Positions 38,601 through 50,300 of a stretch of DNA of 64,000 nt are shown one piece after another. Under the pieces are notes generated by a model. That model was not told where the DNA came from, made no database searches, and worked only from the letters and a program-made list of their open reading frames with translations. This stretch comes from Rotaria sordida. Taxonomy: Eukaryota > Rotifera > Eurotatoria > Philodinida > Philodinidae. Position numbers and translations under genes: made by a program. Location of the stretch: positions 62,001-126,000 of the forward strand of contig CAJNOL010000065.1 in the NCBI GenBank assembly GCA_905250125.1, in the 5' to 3' direction. Each line of letters starts with the position of its first letter. The first letter of the stretch is position 1.

Positions 38601-41600
38601 AGCTTGAATAAAATGATTAAAATCACTAAATGATGTACCTGGACCCCATAAACCAAGTCGAGTCATATAAGCCATATTACGTGGTTCCGATGCACCTGTT
38701 GCTGATGCATAAATAATACGTGCATTTCGTAAACGAGCTTGAAGATCAAGAACAGCTAAACCTGTTTTAGAAGATTTAGCTGTTGGACTTGGTGCAAGAT
38801 TTTTTGCTTTATGACATTCATCAAAAACAATCTAAATAAGAAAATAGACGTAAACAATATTTTTATCATATGAGAATATTTTTCTATATGAGCTGCAGAG
38901 GAGAAACAACATTATATATGATTAATACATGTCCAATTTTCATCTATGAATACGACTATACTAATCGAAATTTGATTGATCAATTCAATCATTGTACGAA
39001 AAAAGTGTCTTAGTTTTGGTTTTAGACTGTTGATATGGAAAAAATTTACAGCTAAACTTGAATTTTTACTTATTGTCATTCTCGACACTCAACATATAAA
39101 AGATTATTTGATGATCTGAATTTTTCACAATTAATAAAAAATTAATGGGACAGATTTTTTATAAAACTGAACTGACGAGGAAACTCCCTCCCTCGAACTG
39201 ATACTCGTCGTTCGAGCTCATATTGAGTTTACAAGGAGGTCTCAGTAAGATTAGAAAGTCTCAAAAGGTTCATCCCAAGAGAGAATAAACGAGACTTCAG
39301 TACTCCGAAGTACGGTACTTCACTTTTACTTCGGGGCACTGAAGTCTCGCTTTATTTCCTTGGTTCGTTCCTTCTATGTCATTAATTTTTTGCTTATAGA
39401 TACTACATAGTGTTCCAGTAAAGGCCCTGAAATGATTTTGGTTCCTATTGAAATTTGACTAAACTATCGAGTTTTTACTATATGTATTTTCTAGAGGTCC
39501 CGAGTTTTCGAAAAACTTGTATTTTTGAATTTCGATCTAAAACTTTGCACATATAGAGAGCTCAACCAGAATAACTTCCATAATAAAATTCACAAGTTTT
39601 GAATAAAGTCTCTTCAATATATGAGACTTGCAAGATACAGACTCTTTTCCACGGGTAGAGTATATAATATGCATTTTTTGAAAGTTTCATATCTCGAAGA
39701 GACTTTGTTAAAAACTTCGAAATTTTTTTATGGAAGTTAGTCTTGTTGAGCTGCCTATGTGTACAAAATTTCGGATCAAATTTCGAAAATACAAATCTTC
39801 CAAAAATCTGAGGATTCCAGAAAATAGACATTGAAAATTCAATAGCTAACGAGAGAACCTCCTCAGGTGTCAAATCGCTTTTCAACTGAGATGATGTTCA
39901 TTAGATGAATATTAGTGACTAATAGAAAAGTCTGGAATAGATTGGTTTTCCACGCTTTCATTCTCGAAATATCGATGTTTCACTAGATTTTTCAACAAAA
40001 AGCTATAGTCCACTCAGATCATGTGGAAAATTGACTTTTTAGTTTTTACTTTAAACTTTACATGAACAAAGTTCCCAGTGAGATTAGTTCATTGAACAAG
40101 TTGTAACTTTTCTAATATCTCTTATCCTGAAATATTGAATATTCGAAATTCTTTCATATGTAAAAGCAAATTTTGTTCTTATATGAACATCTCCAGAAAG
40201 GAAATAGTAGTTGCATAATAAACTAATTTCATTAAGAACGTTGTTCATGTAAAGTTTGATGTCGAAAGTCGATTTTCCATGTGATCACAGCTTTTTGTTG
40301 AACAATTCAGTAAAATTTCGATATCTCAAGGACGAAGATTCAGAAAACTAAACTATTCTAGAAGTTTCTATTATTCACTAGTACTCATCAAATGAACATC
40401 ATCTCAGTCGAAAAACGATTCGATACCTGACGAGACTTTCTCGTTAGTAAAATAATAAAATTTTTATTCAAGCATTTTTCCTCATGTAGAAAAACTCGAT
40501 ATAAACTTTATCGAAATCAAACAAACTAAAACTTACAACGCCATCAAAATCTTCACCACCTAACCATTGAATTAATTGTTTCATTCGACTATTATATTTA
40601 ACTTTTGTTGATGTATTTTGACTTTCACTTATTAATGATGGATATGTTGCAAAAATAACACCACGTTTTATTCCACCATTTTGTGGTGAAGATATTTTAG
40701 CATATTTTAACTAAATAAATATACGAAAGATAAAAAGAAAAACCAATTTGTTATCTTTCATTAATACTTTATTTAATGCATGAACTTCTATAAATTGAGC
40801 ACCAATATCATATAAATCACGTTGTGCATCATATTTAAGATCATTTGAAACACTCAACCTAACAAATCAAATTCATTTCTTTTTTTTTTTTGTTATGTTC
40901 AATTTATTTTCTTTCAAATATACCATAAAGATTTACGTCGTCCAAGTAAATAATTTTCATAAATAAGACCAGCTATTGTTCGACCTTTTCCAACACCAGC
41001 TCCATCACCTTAACAAAAATAAAATCCAATTCAATACATAAAATTTTTCTTCAAAATAACAAAAATTCAAAATACCAATAAGAAATCCAGCTCTTGTTCC
41101 ATCTGGTAAAAATGTATGAAGACGTTGGGAAGCATAAACAATTGTTTCAAGTTGTAAAGCTGATAATGCATTTGATTGAATTTTTTCATTTGGAATTGTT
41201 AATTGATAAGTTATATCTGGTAATTCAACAGATGCAAGTGATGATGTTTCAACAACAGGATCAGGATGTCGATCACCTAATCGAACTAAAATTAAACACA
41301 AATAAAATTATTATTTCTTTTAAAATTATAAACATACGTTTAAGTGGCATATAATCTGAATATGTATCTGCTGTCTGTGCACTTTGATTTTCTTCATCAT
41401 CTTCTTCTGTTTCAATATCAGTTGGAATTTTAATTGGAAACTCCTAAATAAAGAAAAATGATTATACTTTAATATAATTATTAATTAACATACAGTTGAT
41501 ACTGGTAATGTTGGTTTTAAAGCAGGAATAAATTGATGAACCATATTTGTTGATGATGATGATGATGGATTTTGTGTTAATGGAGAAATTGTTGTAGGCA

Positions 41601-41974
41601 TTGAATAAAGACCTGATGGAATTGTAATTGGTCGTTGTAATCGTATAATAGGTCGATTTTGTACAGGTGCATGAAGACCATGTAAAATAATTGGGCGTGT
41701 TATTGTTATAGGTGATGTTGGAAGTATAGATAAATTAGGAAATGATTGTGGTTTAGGAGGTATAGAAGATTGGGATTCTATTGAACGTTGCTACAATATT
41801 TTATCTAATTAGAAATGAAAATATTTAATAAACAAATCTTACACGTGCAATTTCATTTGCTTGTCGATTTGTTTCTGATAATTCTTTAAAAGCCATTGAA
41901 AATGGATCATCTTCATCTTGTACACCATCATCATCATTTTCATTGATAATTAAATCATTTGTATGTGAACTCAT
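32617..41974 (-). CDS. SBNO: Strawberry notch homologue (SBNO), complete
   Basis: Strawberry notch is a nuclear SF2 helicase-like co-regulator linked to Notch and EGFR signalling in flies. Exons on the minus strand: 41843-41974, 41494-41790, 41338-41443, 41076-41285, 40924-41008, 40768-40858, 40537-40710, 38436-38831, 38181-38363, 38026-38120, 37519-37967, 35613-35770, 35277-35544, 35127-35214, 34774-35063, 34567-34713, 33426-33529, 33111-33368, 32975-33051 and 32617-32914. They sum to 3906 nt, 1301 residues, similar to or slightly shorter than animal homologues. Visible motifs: Walker A-like [11 protein letters not shown] (about 248-258), DECH box [10 protein letters not shown] (about 368), [39 protein letters not shown] and the RTHRSNQ motif VI. 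An acidic/Ser-rich linker lies in the 37519-37967 exon. Sixteen introns are 50-72 nt; three exceed 1 kb and carry foldback repeats. The start is a Met before an acidic N-terminus. Confidence 0.97.
33545..34250. mobile_element. Diverged foldback element in SBNO intron
   Basis: It lies inside the 1037-nt intron 33530-34566. Several blocks align with the 6076-6808 foldback: the ATAAATGCAT start, the GCATGTCAAGATACCGG block against the copy-1 GTGTCGAGATGCAGGG, AATCAAGCTTT against AATTAAGCTTT, and the CTCCGAACATATCTTGAAAATTTCA stretch (34155-34179) against its counterpart near 6732-6756. Identity is moderate, so it is an old copy of the same family. Confidence 0.6.
36950..37425. mobile_element. 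Foldback repeat in SBNO intron (family also at 58830-59400)
   Basis: It lies inside the 1748-nt intron 35771-37518. An inverted repeat is centred near 37135: AGAATATCCTGAAAGTTTCAG faces CTAAATCTTTCAGAATATTCT, and GAATTTTC faces its complement beside TTCTTTCGTC. The same palindrome occurs at 58830-59400. A GAGACTTCAGTACT palindrome follows at its right edge. Confidence 0.65.
39489..39823. mobile_element. Foldback element 1 of a tandem pair in SBNO intron
   Basis: Arms 39489-39640 and about 39680-39823 are inverted relative to each other. The CTCAACCAGAATAACTTCCA end of the left arm pairs with TGGAAGTTAGTCTTGTTGAG in the right. It lies in the 1705-nt intron 38832-40536. A short GAGACTTCAGTACTCCGAAG hairpin lies just upstream near 39291-39350. 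Confidence 0.65.
39844..40449. mobile_element. Foldback element 2 of the tandem pair in SBNO intron
   Basis: Arms about 39844-40105 and 40215-40449 are inverted copies. GATGATGTTCATTAGATGA pairs with TCAAATGAACATCATC, and the outer edges AGCTAACGAGAGAAC and ACTTTCTCGTTAGT pair imperfectly. It directly follows the first foldback and fills most of the rest of the intron. Confidence 0.7.
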
Positions 41975-43815
41975 TCTTTTTATTTTTACAAGATATTTTA
42001 TTTTTTTTTTGTCTATTGTCTAGAGAAAAAAATTGACTAGTTGTAGCAGATCTATCGTCTTGACAAAATGCATAAATCCAAATGTCATTCTATATACATA
42101 TATATTTTTTCCGAGAAAAATGTCATTTAATGGCAATCAATGTCTCATCACACTCATATTTTAAGGACTATATCTAAAATATATATGTTTAGTAAAGTTA
42201 TTGACATTTTCATGTACTTGATTCACAAATGACTGTTCTTGTTCTTACCAGTATTTATACTCTTTCTAAGAACCAATGATTAATGATTCTTATGCCATCT
42301 GTCTTTTCAAATGATTGGTTAGATTGAAAACTAATATTAGATTCATCCAGTTACATATCTTAAGTTCGAGAATTATTCAAATGTGTATTGTTTACGCAAT
42401 TTTTCATTCATTATAACCATCTGCCTACATGAAATGAATCATCGCGGGAAAAATTTTTTGGTTGTCAAAACACAGAAACAATAATTTTTCTAAAGATTAT
42501 TCGAATAAAATTTAACTTTGATAAAGAGATATAATTATTCAATATAATCAAAGAAATACTTCTTTTTCGTCATTAGACTTTCAAGAAAGAACATGTCAAT
42601 GAATTTTTATACAAACGTTTTTTTTTTCATGAAAAGTATCGAATAATGACCTTTATAACTAAGAATTATCGGATAAAAATTAATTTTCATCTTTCTAAAG
42701 TTCTTGAATATTTTGTTTCTTTGCACAATCACTATCTTAACACACATTGAACAATCTAATTGAAAGTTAAATGGTTTATGAATATAAGTGAGGTTTACTG
42801 AAAATAATGTTACAATATTAACTAGAAAAAAAACAATATATCGTAACTTCGAGTTAACTCACGACTACTATAATGAAAAATATGAACATTCATGAACAGT
42901 GGAATGTGTAGGTTGGTAAGACTTGATCACACTCAAAACTGAAGTTGTTGGCTAGGCGAACCTTATTATCATGTGGAGATTGAAACTTTATATATATATA
43001 TATTGCAATTAAGAAAAAATGAAAAACTGGAACCTCACTAAAGTCAATTAGCTATTTCGCCATGATTCTTATTTACACCTACTTGTATGTAAACTAGGCC
43101 AATCATAGAATCCTGTGCTCAAAAGACAAAGCTATTTACAACATTCGAACAGTTGTCGTCTCTTTCTACTTACTTTATTTTATTCAATGAAAATACAGCT
43201 CTAATAACAGTACAATATTTTCATAATATTCTTTATGTTAATCAGATAAAGAATGTTTCTTGTTCAGCATACTATCACTACCAATATTTAAAATTTTAAT
43301 CAATAAATGTCGTTGAAATTATTCTTTGGATAAATTCTTGAAAACTTTACGAAAATTGCAAAAAGTCAAAACACTCTCATAGACGACTTGCATATTTTAT
43401 TATTTGAACTATTGCTCCATTCTTTTTTAAAAGAATATGTAAAAAGTTTGCTTAGGATAATAAATAAATTCCCACTAAGCCTTCCACTCCTGGGAACATC
43501 AATTGGCGACTTGATATGCATTTTAAAAAAGCTTGCCTATGGAAGCATTATTCCACAGTTTCATATTTTCCAACTTCCTTGTCACCTTTACTTCCTATCA
43601 GAATAAAAAAACGAAATACCATCGGTTTTTTTCTCTATTACTTAACGTTTATTGGTTTTCTAGCCTGTCTCATTATGATTGTGACATCTGTTCTTATTAA
43701 TGATTGGTCGGAATTCGTGCTCGAATCGAACCTGTGCATCGTGGATTGTATTCGAAATTAGTAAACATTTAGACATATATTAGATTTAATCCGTTTATTT
43801 TGACAAAAAAAAAAC
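41975..43815. other. Divergent intergenic region between SBNO and SPP genes
   Basis: The two flanking genes are transcribed away from each other, so both promoters should lie here. It is AT-rich, with T-runs just upstream of the SBNO start and a (TA)n run near 42991-43002. No gene, RNA or clear core promoter element was identified. Confidence 0.45.
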
Positions 43816-46170
43816 ATGTCGGCATCAGTGGAGAATGCTACATTATCGCCATTATTAGATACAATTGATATTATTAATCAAACAAATGAAACAAATACAA
43901 CACAAAAAGAGGTTTTTGTTGCACGTACAGATGGAATGTTATTATCATATTCATTTCTTCTAATTGCTGCACTTTTATGTGTTTATTTTGGTTCATATCG
44001 TTCAATAACACGTAAAGATAAACAAAAAACATCAGGTGAAAAACCTGATGTACTTACAGCTAAAGATGGTAATGAATTTCTAAATTTGATTATATATATA
44101 TATATATATAAAACACAAAAGAATTTTTATTTTTTATTTTTTGTAGCGGCTATGTTTCCATTTATTGCAAGTGGATTTTTATTTGGTATTTATTTAGTTA
44201 TATTACTTGTTTCAAAAGAATATATAACATTTGTTCTTAATATTTACTTTTTTCTTATTGGTATTGTTGCACTTTTTCGAGCATTACATCCAGTCTTGCT
44301 CAAAATTCGTTTACCTGTATTGGATAAAATTCGTGAAAGACAATTTCATATAACATTAACTGAAAATAAGCCATCAAATACAACGACAGAAACAACAACA
44401 ACGACACCACCAACAACAACGACACCAACAACAGAAAAGGATTTAATGCATATAGATTTTAACTTTGATCTTATTGATGTAGGAGCTTTATTTTTTTGTG
44501 TTTTAATTGGTGTTTGGTATTTTCTCAAACGACATTGGATAGCAAATAATATATTTGGTATTGCTTTTTCAATTAATGCTATTGAAATTCTTCATTTTAA
44601 TAAGTAAATAGAATTATTTATTATTTAAAAAACAAAAAAATTTTTTTTTCATTGAATTTGTTTTTTGTGTAATAGAGTTTTAAATGGAGTTGTTTTGCTT
44701 AGTGGTCTTTTTGTTTATGATATTTTTTGGGTTTTTGGAACAAATGGTAAATGAATTTTGTTTTGAGGTTTTTTTTATTTTATTTGATAAATTATTTGTT
44801 TATTTTAGTAATGATAACGGTTGCCAAATCATTTGACGCACCAATCAAATTACTTTTTCCACAAGACTTAATTGAGAATGGATTATTGGCTGCGAATAAA
44901 TTTGCCATGCTTGGACTTGGTTTGTTTTTAAAAATTCAAATATATCGGTCACTTAAAATGAACGAGAATGAGCAAAACTTGATATTTCAATTATTAATAT
45001 AGAAATGAGAGTTAGAAATGAAGAATCTGTTTGTTGGTTGAAAGGCAACACTTTCAGAAAAAAAAGTGATCTATTAGGAAAGCTTATCAGCCGTTAAGTC
45101 CTGACATTCACGATGACTTTCAGAAGTGCAAATGATTATATTTGGCAGACTGTCTTACAGAAAAAGTGATATCTTTCGGAAATCAGCAAGTATGATCTTC
45201 GCCGCAAACCAGTTATTTGCATTTCGACTACCGAAGCTATTAGCAACAATTTGAGATGATACCTGCAGTATTATATATATATGATAAATATTCAGAAAGA
45301 GTGACTGTAAGGAATGATCACCCAAACGAAACTCACGAATATAGATGATCGGAAAGCATTCGATAGCTAGTTAATATATTTACAAACGTAGCCAAAAATT
45401 GGAAAAGGCTAGCACTTCTAGCTCCTTCCTTATCAATACTTATGATAGTATCAAAAAAAAACAGGTGATAATTTATCTGATATTTTTATTGGCCAGAAGT
45501 TTTCTTTTTCTGCTTACTCCAGAGAAAGTTTGATAAATTCTGCTTCCTTCATGAAGTCATAGAAAATAGCATAATTGCCATGAACAAATGACTGAAGAAT
45601 ATAAATTTTCCTACAATCTAACAGTTCTATCTACAAACGAGCAATAAATTCAAAATTCATCGAATAAATCTTACAGTCCGACTAAAATTTTTAGAACTCA
45701 TATTTACATACATTGCTATAGTCTTGTTTTAAAGAACAGAAAATATCCTTATAAAAAATTTTCAAATAATGACAATTTAAAATATCAAGTTTTCTTCATT
45801 TAATATATTCAACAAGAAACCGATATATGAATTCGTATATTTTATTTAATTTGTTTTTTTTTCTTTTCATTCTTTAGGTGATATTGTCGTTCCCGGTGCG
45901 TTTATTGCTTTATTACTTCGTTATGATATGACTCGTAAACAGGCTGGTAAAAAACCATCAACACTTTATTTTACTGTTTCATTTATTGCATATATAATTG
46001 CTTTGGTTATTACAATACTTATTCTTCAAATATTTAAACATGCTCAACCAGCCTTACTTTATATCGTACCATTATGTTTAGTATTTCCACTTGTAACAGC
46101 ATTGATTTGTAAAGATTGGACAACAATGTTTGCTTATGAAGATCATACATCAGAAAAGAAAAATGAATAA
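43816..46170 (+). CDS. HM13: Signal peptide peptidase (presenilin-type aspartyl protease)
   Basis: An endoplasmic-reticulum intramembrane protease that cleaves remnant signal peptides in the bilayer. Exons: 43816-44068, 44147-44603, 44676-44746, 44809-44919 and 45878-46170, 394 residues with consistent phases. Both catalytic motifs are present: YD in FVYDIFWVFG and GLGD in AMLGLGDIVVPG, plus the PAL motif in HAQPALLYIVP. About nine hydrophobic helices are visible. The N-terminus is luminal-type with several N-x-S/T sites. An unusual Thr-rich stretch (about 25 residues, TTTETTTTTPPTTTT) lies in a loop between helices and is not typical of the family. The 44920-45877 intron is long (958 nt); the others are 62-78 nt. 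The C-terminus is Lys/Glu-rich, ending KKNE, a possible ER-retrieval-like tail. Seipin follows 276 bp downstream on the same strand. Confidence 0.96.
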
Positions 46171-46435
46171 AATCAACAATTCTCAATATCAATTCATTTA
46201 TCTGTTGTTGATTTTTTGTTTCTTTGTTCTGTTGTCTTTTTGAATATTCTATTTATTGATGTTGTATTTCATTTAATAAGAAAAAAGAAAAAAAAAATAA
46301 TTTTATCATCGTGCAATAGATCTGTATGACAATAAGAAAAAAAAAACCTATTTTAATGTTGTTTGTTTTGTTTTGTTTCGAAATACATTTAAACAAACTT
46401 CAATAATAGACAGAAAAACAATTTATTTTGCATTT

Positions 46436-46446
46436 ATCCTTAGATT
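46436..46446 (+). promoter_or_regulatory. Splice-acceptor-like site just before seipin ATG
   Basis: A pyrimidine-rich stretch ends in CCTTAG at 46438-46443, 3 nt before the ATG. No upstream exon of seipin was found, so the site may accept a spliced leader or a non-coding 5' exon. Inference only. Confidence 0.45.
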
Positions 46447-47262
46447 ATGGGTACACGTTTTAGTACTCGTAATTTAATTCAATATACACAATCATTAATG
46501 ACATTTATTTGTGGTAGTATATGTTTATTGCTACTTTCAATACTAACATATGTAACACTACGAAAACATTTACTACCAACATCACATCTTATTATGCCAA
46601 TGTCTCTTGGTTTGCCGCCATCGTTTAATCTAAAAGATGATTTAATTTTTCTAAAATCATCAACGAATTTTCCATCATATCTTGTTAGTTATATTAATTT
46701 AAGTGATACAATATATGATCAATATCCACTTGATATATCATCGCATTCATATCGTGTTGAACTTCATTGTTATTCACCACGTTCATATAGAAATCGTCAA
46801 CTTGGATCATTTTTTGTTCAATTAATATTAAATTCAACATCACATCAATTAATTATTGAACATTCACGTTTAATTTTATTTCCATATCAATCAGATATAA
46901 TTCGTTTAATACGAACATTTCTTTTTTTACCATTATCAATATTTCGTATTGATTATGATCGATGGCATTTGAAAGAAATTTTAATTGAACGTTTAAATAA
47001 TCAAGAAAAGTCAAAACGTTTTATTGAAATAATTCAGTTAAATATTATTCCATCGACATTTCAACTTGATCAATGTTCAATACATTTTGATATACGTGAT
47101 TTAACCGGTCTTGTCTATTTCTTCATAAATTATCCGATATTAACTGGGTGTTTTTCGATAATTGCTTTATTTTCTATGTATATGACATTTTATTTGATTA
47201 TAACCGGTTTAACTATGTTAAATCAAATGAGCAAAAGAGAATATTCTAAGAAAAAGGAATGA
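46447..47262 (+). CDS. BSCL2: Seipin
   Basis: Seipin is an ER membrane protein that sits at ER-lipid droplet contacts and controls droplet formation. This is a 271-residue single exon. Transmembrane helix 1 lies at about 15-37 and helix 2 at about 235-258, bracketing a luminal domain, as in all seipins. The luminal part shows the family strand pattern: YRVELHCYSPRSYRNRQLGSF, which matches the usual core of a hydrophobic strand, P-x-S, N and GxF, then HSRLILFPYQSDIIRLIRTF and an LPLSIFRIDYDRWHLKEIL strand. N-x-S/T sites are present (NLSD, NSTS). The short basic tail is typical of invertebrate forms. It lies between signal peptide peptidase and the USP gene, 46 bp before the latter. Confidence 0.9.
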   Translation: MGTRFSTRNLIQYTQSLMTFICGSICLLLLSILTYVTLRKHLLPTSHLIMPMSLGLPPSFNLKDDLIFLKSSTNFPSYLVSYINLSDTIYDQYPLDISSHSYRVELHCYSPRSYRNRQLGSFFVQLILNSTSHQLIIEHSRLILFPYQSDIIRLIRTFLFLPLSIFRIDYDRWHLKEILIERLNNQEKSKRFIEIIQLNIIPSTFQLDQCSIHFDIRDLTGLVYFFINYPILTGCFSIIALFSMYMTFYLIITGLTMLNQMSKREYSKKKE

Positions 47263-47283
47263 TTATTTTCAGGTTTCATTATA

Positions 47284-47293
47284 TCTTTTTTAG
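47284..47293 (+). promoter_or_regulatory. Splice-acceptor-like site just before USP ATG
   Basis: TCTTTTTTAG ends at 47293, 15 nt before the ATG at 47309 and only about 30 nt after the seipin stop. A second candidate, TTATTTTCAG, ends at 47272. In an operon this is where a spliced leader would be joined. Inference only. Confidence 0.45.
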
Positions 47294-47308
47294 ATAATAA
47301 ATGTTAAA

Positions 47309-50300
47309 ATGAATCAACATAAATGTAAAGGTTATTTAATTGATTCAACACATGGAAAATTACAAAAGAAAAAAGATGCTTTACTTGAATTTATATTTGC
47401 TGAAAATGCATTATGTTTAACAGTTAGTGCACAAAATGTGAATATAATTACATATACATTAAATAACAATACAATATCAAAAGTTATACTAAGTAGTGCT
47501 TTACTTGCTATTAATTTGATAGATAAAAAACAGATAAAAATATCAGGAATAGGAAAAAATAAATTATCTGAATTAAAAAATATTCTTGATTGTTTATTAC
47601 ATGAGGATTATACTGGTAAGAAAAAGACTAAAAAAAAATAAAAATCAATAAAGAAAATATTTTTCTTTAGCATATCAAACACTTGTAGAAAATTTTTGTA
47701 ATAATTCATTTAATTCAAATAATATATCACGGAATGAACTATCTAAAATAAATCAGAGTACACATTCAATCCATAATGATTCAAGTTTATTATCAGATAT
47801 AACAAGTAAAAAACAACCAAAAATTGATAAAATGAAACATACGAATCAATTTTTGGAGAACGATGAAAATTCACAACCGACTATGTTAAATACATCGAAA
47901 ACAATTGAAAAGAAAAAGAATACTCTTTTAAGGTCAGTTTTTAATATATAATTGAATATTAAATTTTTAAACAATAGGACTTAAACTATAGAACGTAAAA
48001 TATTGATTACTTTCGAGAAAAAAAATTAACCTTTAAAATAGTTTTTCTTCTAAGAACTTAGATAAGTCGTTTATAAATATATAATCTTTTTCTAAAACAC
48101 GCATAAATATAGAAAAGAAAAGAAATCAGTGTTCACTTTTTTAAAAAGTTTTATAGATTTCAGGAAACTTTTAGCAGCTTTAATGAAACTTGAATTAACT
48201 CTTTATGATTACCTTTACTTTATAATCAGGTCCATTTTGTGAAAATGCATTAGAATTTTAATCTTTTTAATTTAAGTTTAATAGCTCCGTTATATATAGA
48301 CATACTAAAATTTATTTCGATAATAAATAAAAGGAATAGAAAACCAAGATTATTTGAACATTGTTTCAGAATGTATTATTGAGATATAAATTGAAAAAAA
48401 GCATATAAAAGAATAATCAATATTTTTAAGAAAAACAAATCACCCAATGTTCATCGTTATCGATGATAACTTATAAGTCTATTTTCTTAAGAAACTATGA
48501 AAAGCTTAAAAAGACAGTTCAAATAACGGTGAAAATCACGCTTACTACGCGATAGCTATTATAGAATTCATACTCTGAATTTCTGCTTTTGAAACATATT
48601 CATAGAACTAAACAAGAGTTCGGCGCATATACTGTCGATAATCAATTCGAGAGGAGATGTAGTCCTCCTAAAAGACAAGTACACACATGATGAGAAGCAT
48701 AAATTCTACAATTGAATAAAAATCCTTGACACAGCTAAGACGATCCTTGTTCTTGTCATATGTGCTTCGGTTATTTACCTAAGTCTATGCACTGTTTCCA
48801 CCCCTATCTGATGAACAAAGAAACGATCTTTTACATTTCTATTATACATGTGTTCATCGAATGATGTTTTGCAGAGTGGAACAAAAAAGGTTTTTTGCCT
48901 ACGCATTCTATAAAATCTGTCTAGAAACAAGCCTAAATGAATTTAGAAAGACTTGGTCTCCAGAAGTGTTTAACGTGAGATGTTGAACACGATCCAAGAG
49001 ACTCGTAGATTATACAGCAATAATGCAAAACGGCTATTAATTGGCTTTCTTCGGTCCCCTATTATGATTTGAAGGTGTTGCTACTTCAGGATTTTCTCGA
49101 AACATTTTATTTCAATGAGTAAAGAAAAAACGGATGTCATATCTTATATGTAAACATAAAAGTAATGTAACAGTAAGATAAAACGTAAAGTCTTCAACCA
49201 AATAGTTACTCCTCTTTCTCCATTTAATGTTTTATGTTAATCATATTGTTTTTGTTTCTTTTGATTTTTTCTTCGTATTGTAGGTTCGTTCTTCATTTCT
49301 ACACACTTTCTCTTATTCTTCATAATATTTTTTCTAACACTTGTACTGACAGGATCTATGAGATCAACATGATGGCAAAATAAAAATTAAAACAAATGAC
49401 AACTCTTAATCTTCATAAATCTACAACTGAAAAAATAAACACAGTATCCAAATATGTCGAATTTCACTGTTCACAATGAAGTCTAGCTTGTGCACTCACT
49501 TAAAGATATTCCCTCTCTTTTTCGTTGACCATTTCCGGCCTTTGGAGAGAGCCAAAGCGGTCCGCATGAAATTTTAACGTCGGACAGAGCACCTAAAATA
49601 AGGGGACACGTGTTCCAGGAAAAAAATTTTAAATATGGTTTTCGTGTTTTTTCAGAAAACCCTCATTTTCCGTACCACCACATCGGGCCTACTTACGACC
49701 CACATCTAACTTTGTCCGATCGAGTTGAAATTTCGACCGCAAGTACTTGTAAGTATTCGTCAGAAATAGAATTGTCTATTTTCGTTTCTGACCTTCCTAT
49801 CGGGATTTACAGAGTCTCAAACGCCAGCATCTAGGTTGTAGATCTTAATCTTTACATATTTCTCTCATGTAAACAAAAAAAAGAACACGAGATTTTTGAA
49901 AAAAGCTTACAACCATTTTTTGATGTGATCCTATGAAAAATCAGGGTTTCTCTAAAAAATCACAAGAACATTGTTTATATTTCAGTGCTTCGAATTTTTA
50001 TCCTCATTCACAAGATGATCATCATCATAATTCAATTGATGAAAATATTGATCATACTACACAGGTTCAACAACAATCGTATGTTAATATTAATGATTAT
50101 TATTTATCATTGACAAATTTTTTTTTTTGTTTTTTTTTTCTGAACATTTTTAGACGAAAACGGACAAGTGAAAATCAATTTTCAACTTCATCAATTCGTT
50201 TTCAACATGCAACAAATACAACATCACCTTATTTCTCTCATAAAACAGATTATAAAATAAAACGAAATACATCTAATGGTGAATCACGAATTAGTCTATT

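Noticed and set aside
50129..50153. In-frame reading through the T-rich stretch between two USP exons
   Set aside because: A GTATGT donor at 50079 and TTTTTAG acceptor at 50153 give a normal 75-nt intron and keep the frame, while readthrough would add an odd Phe-rich insert.
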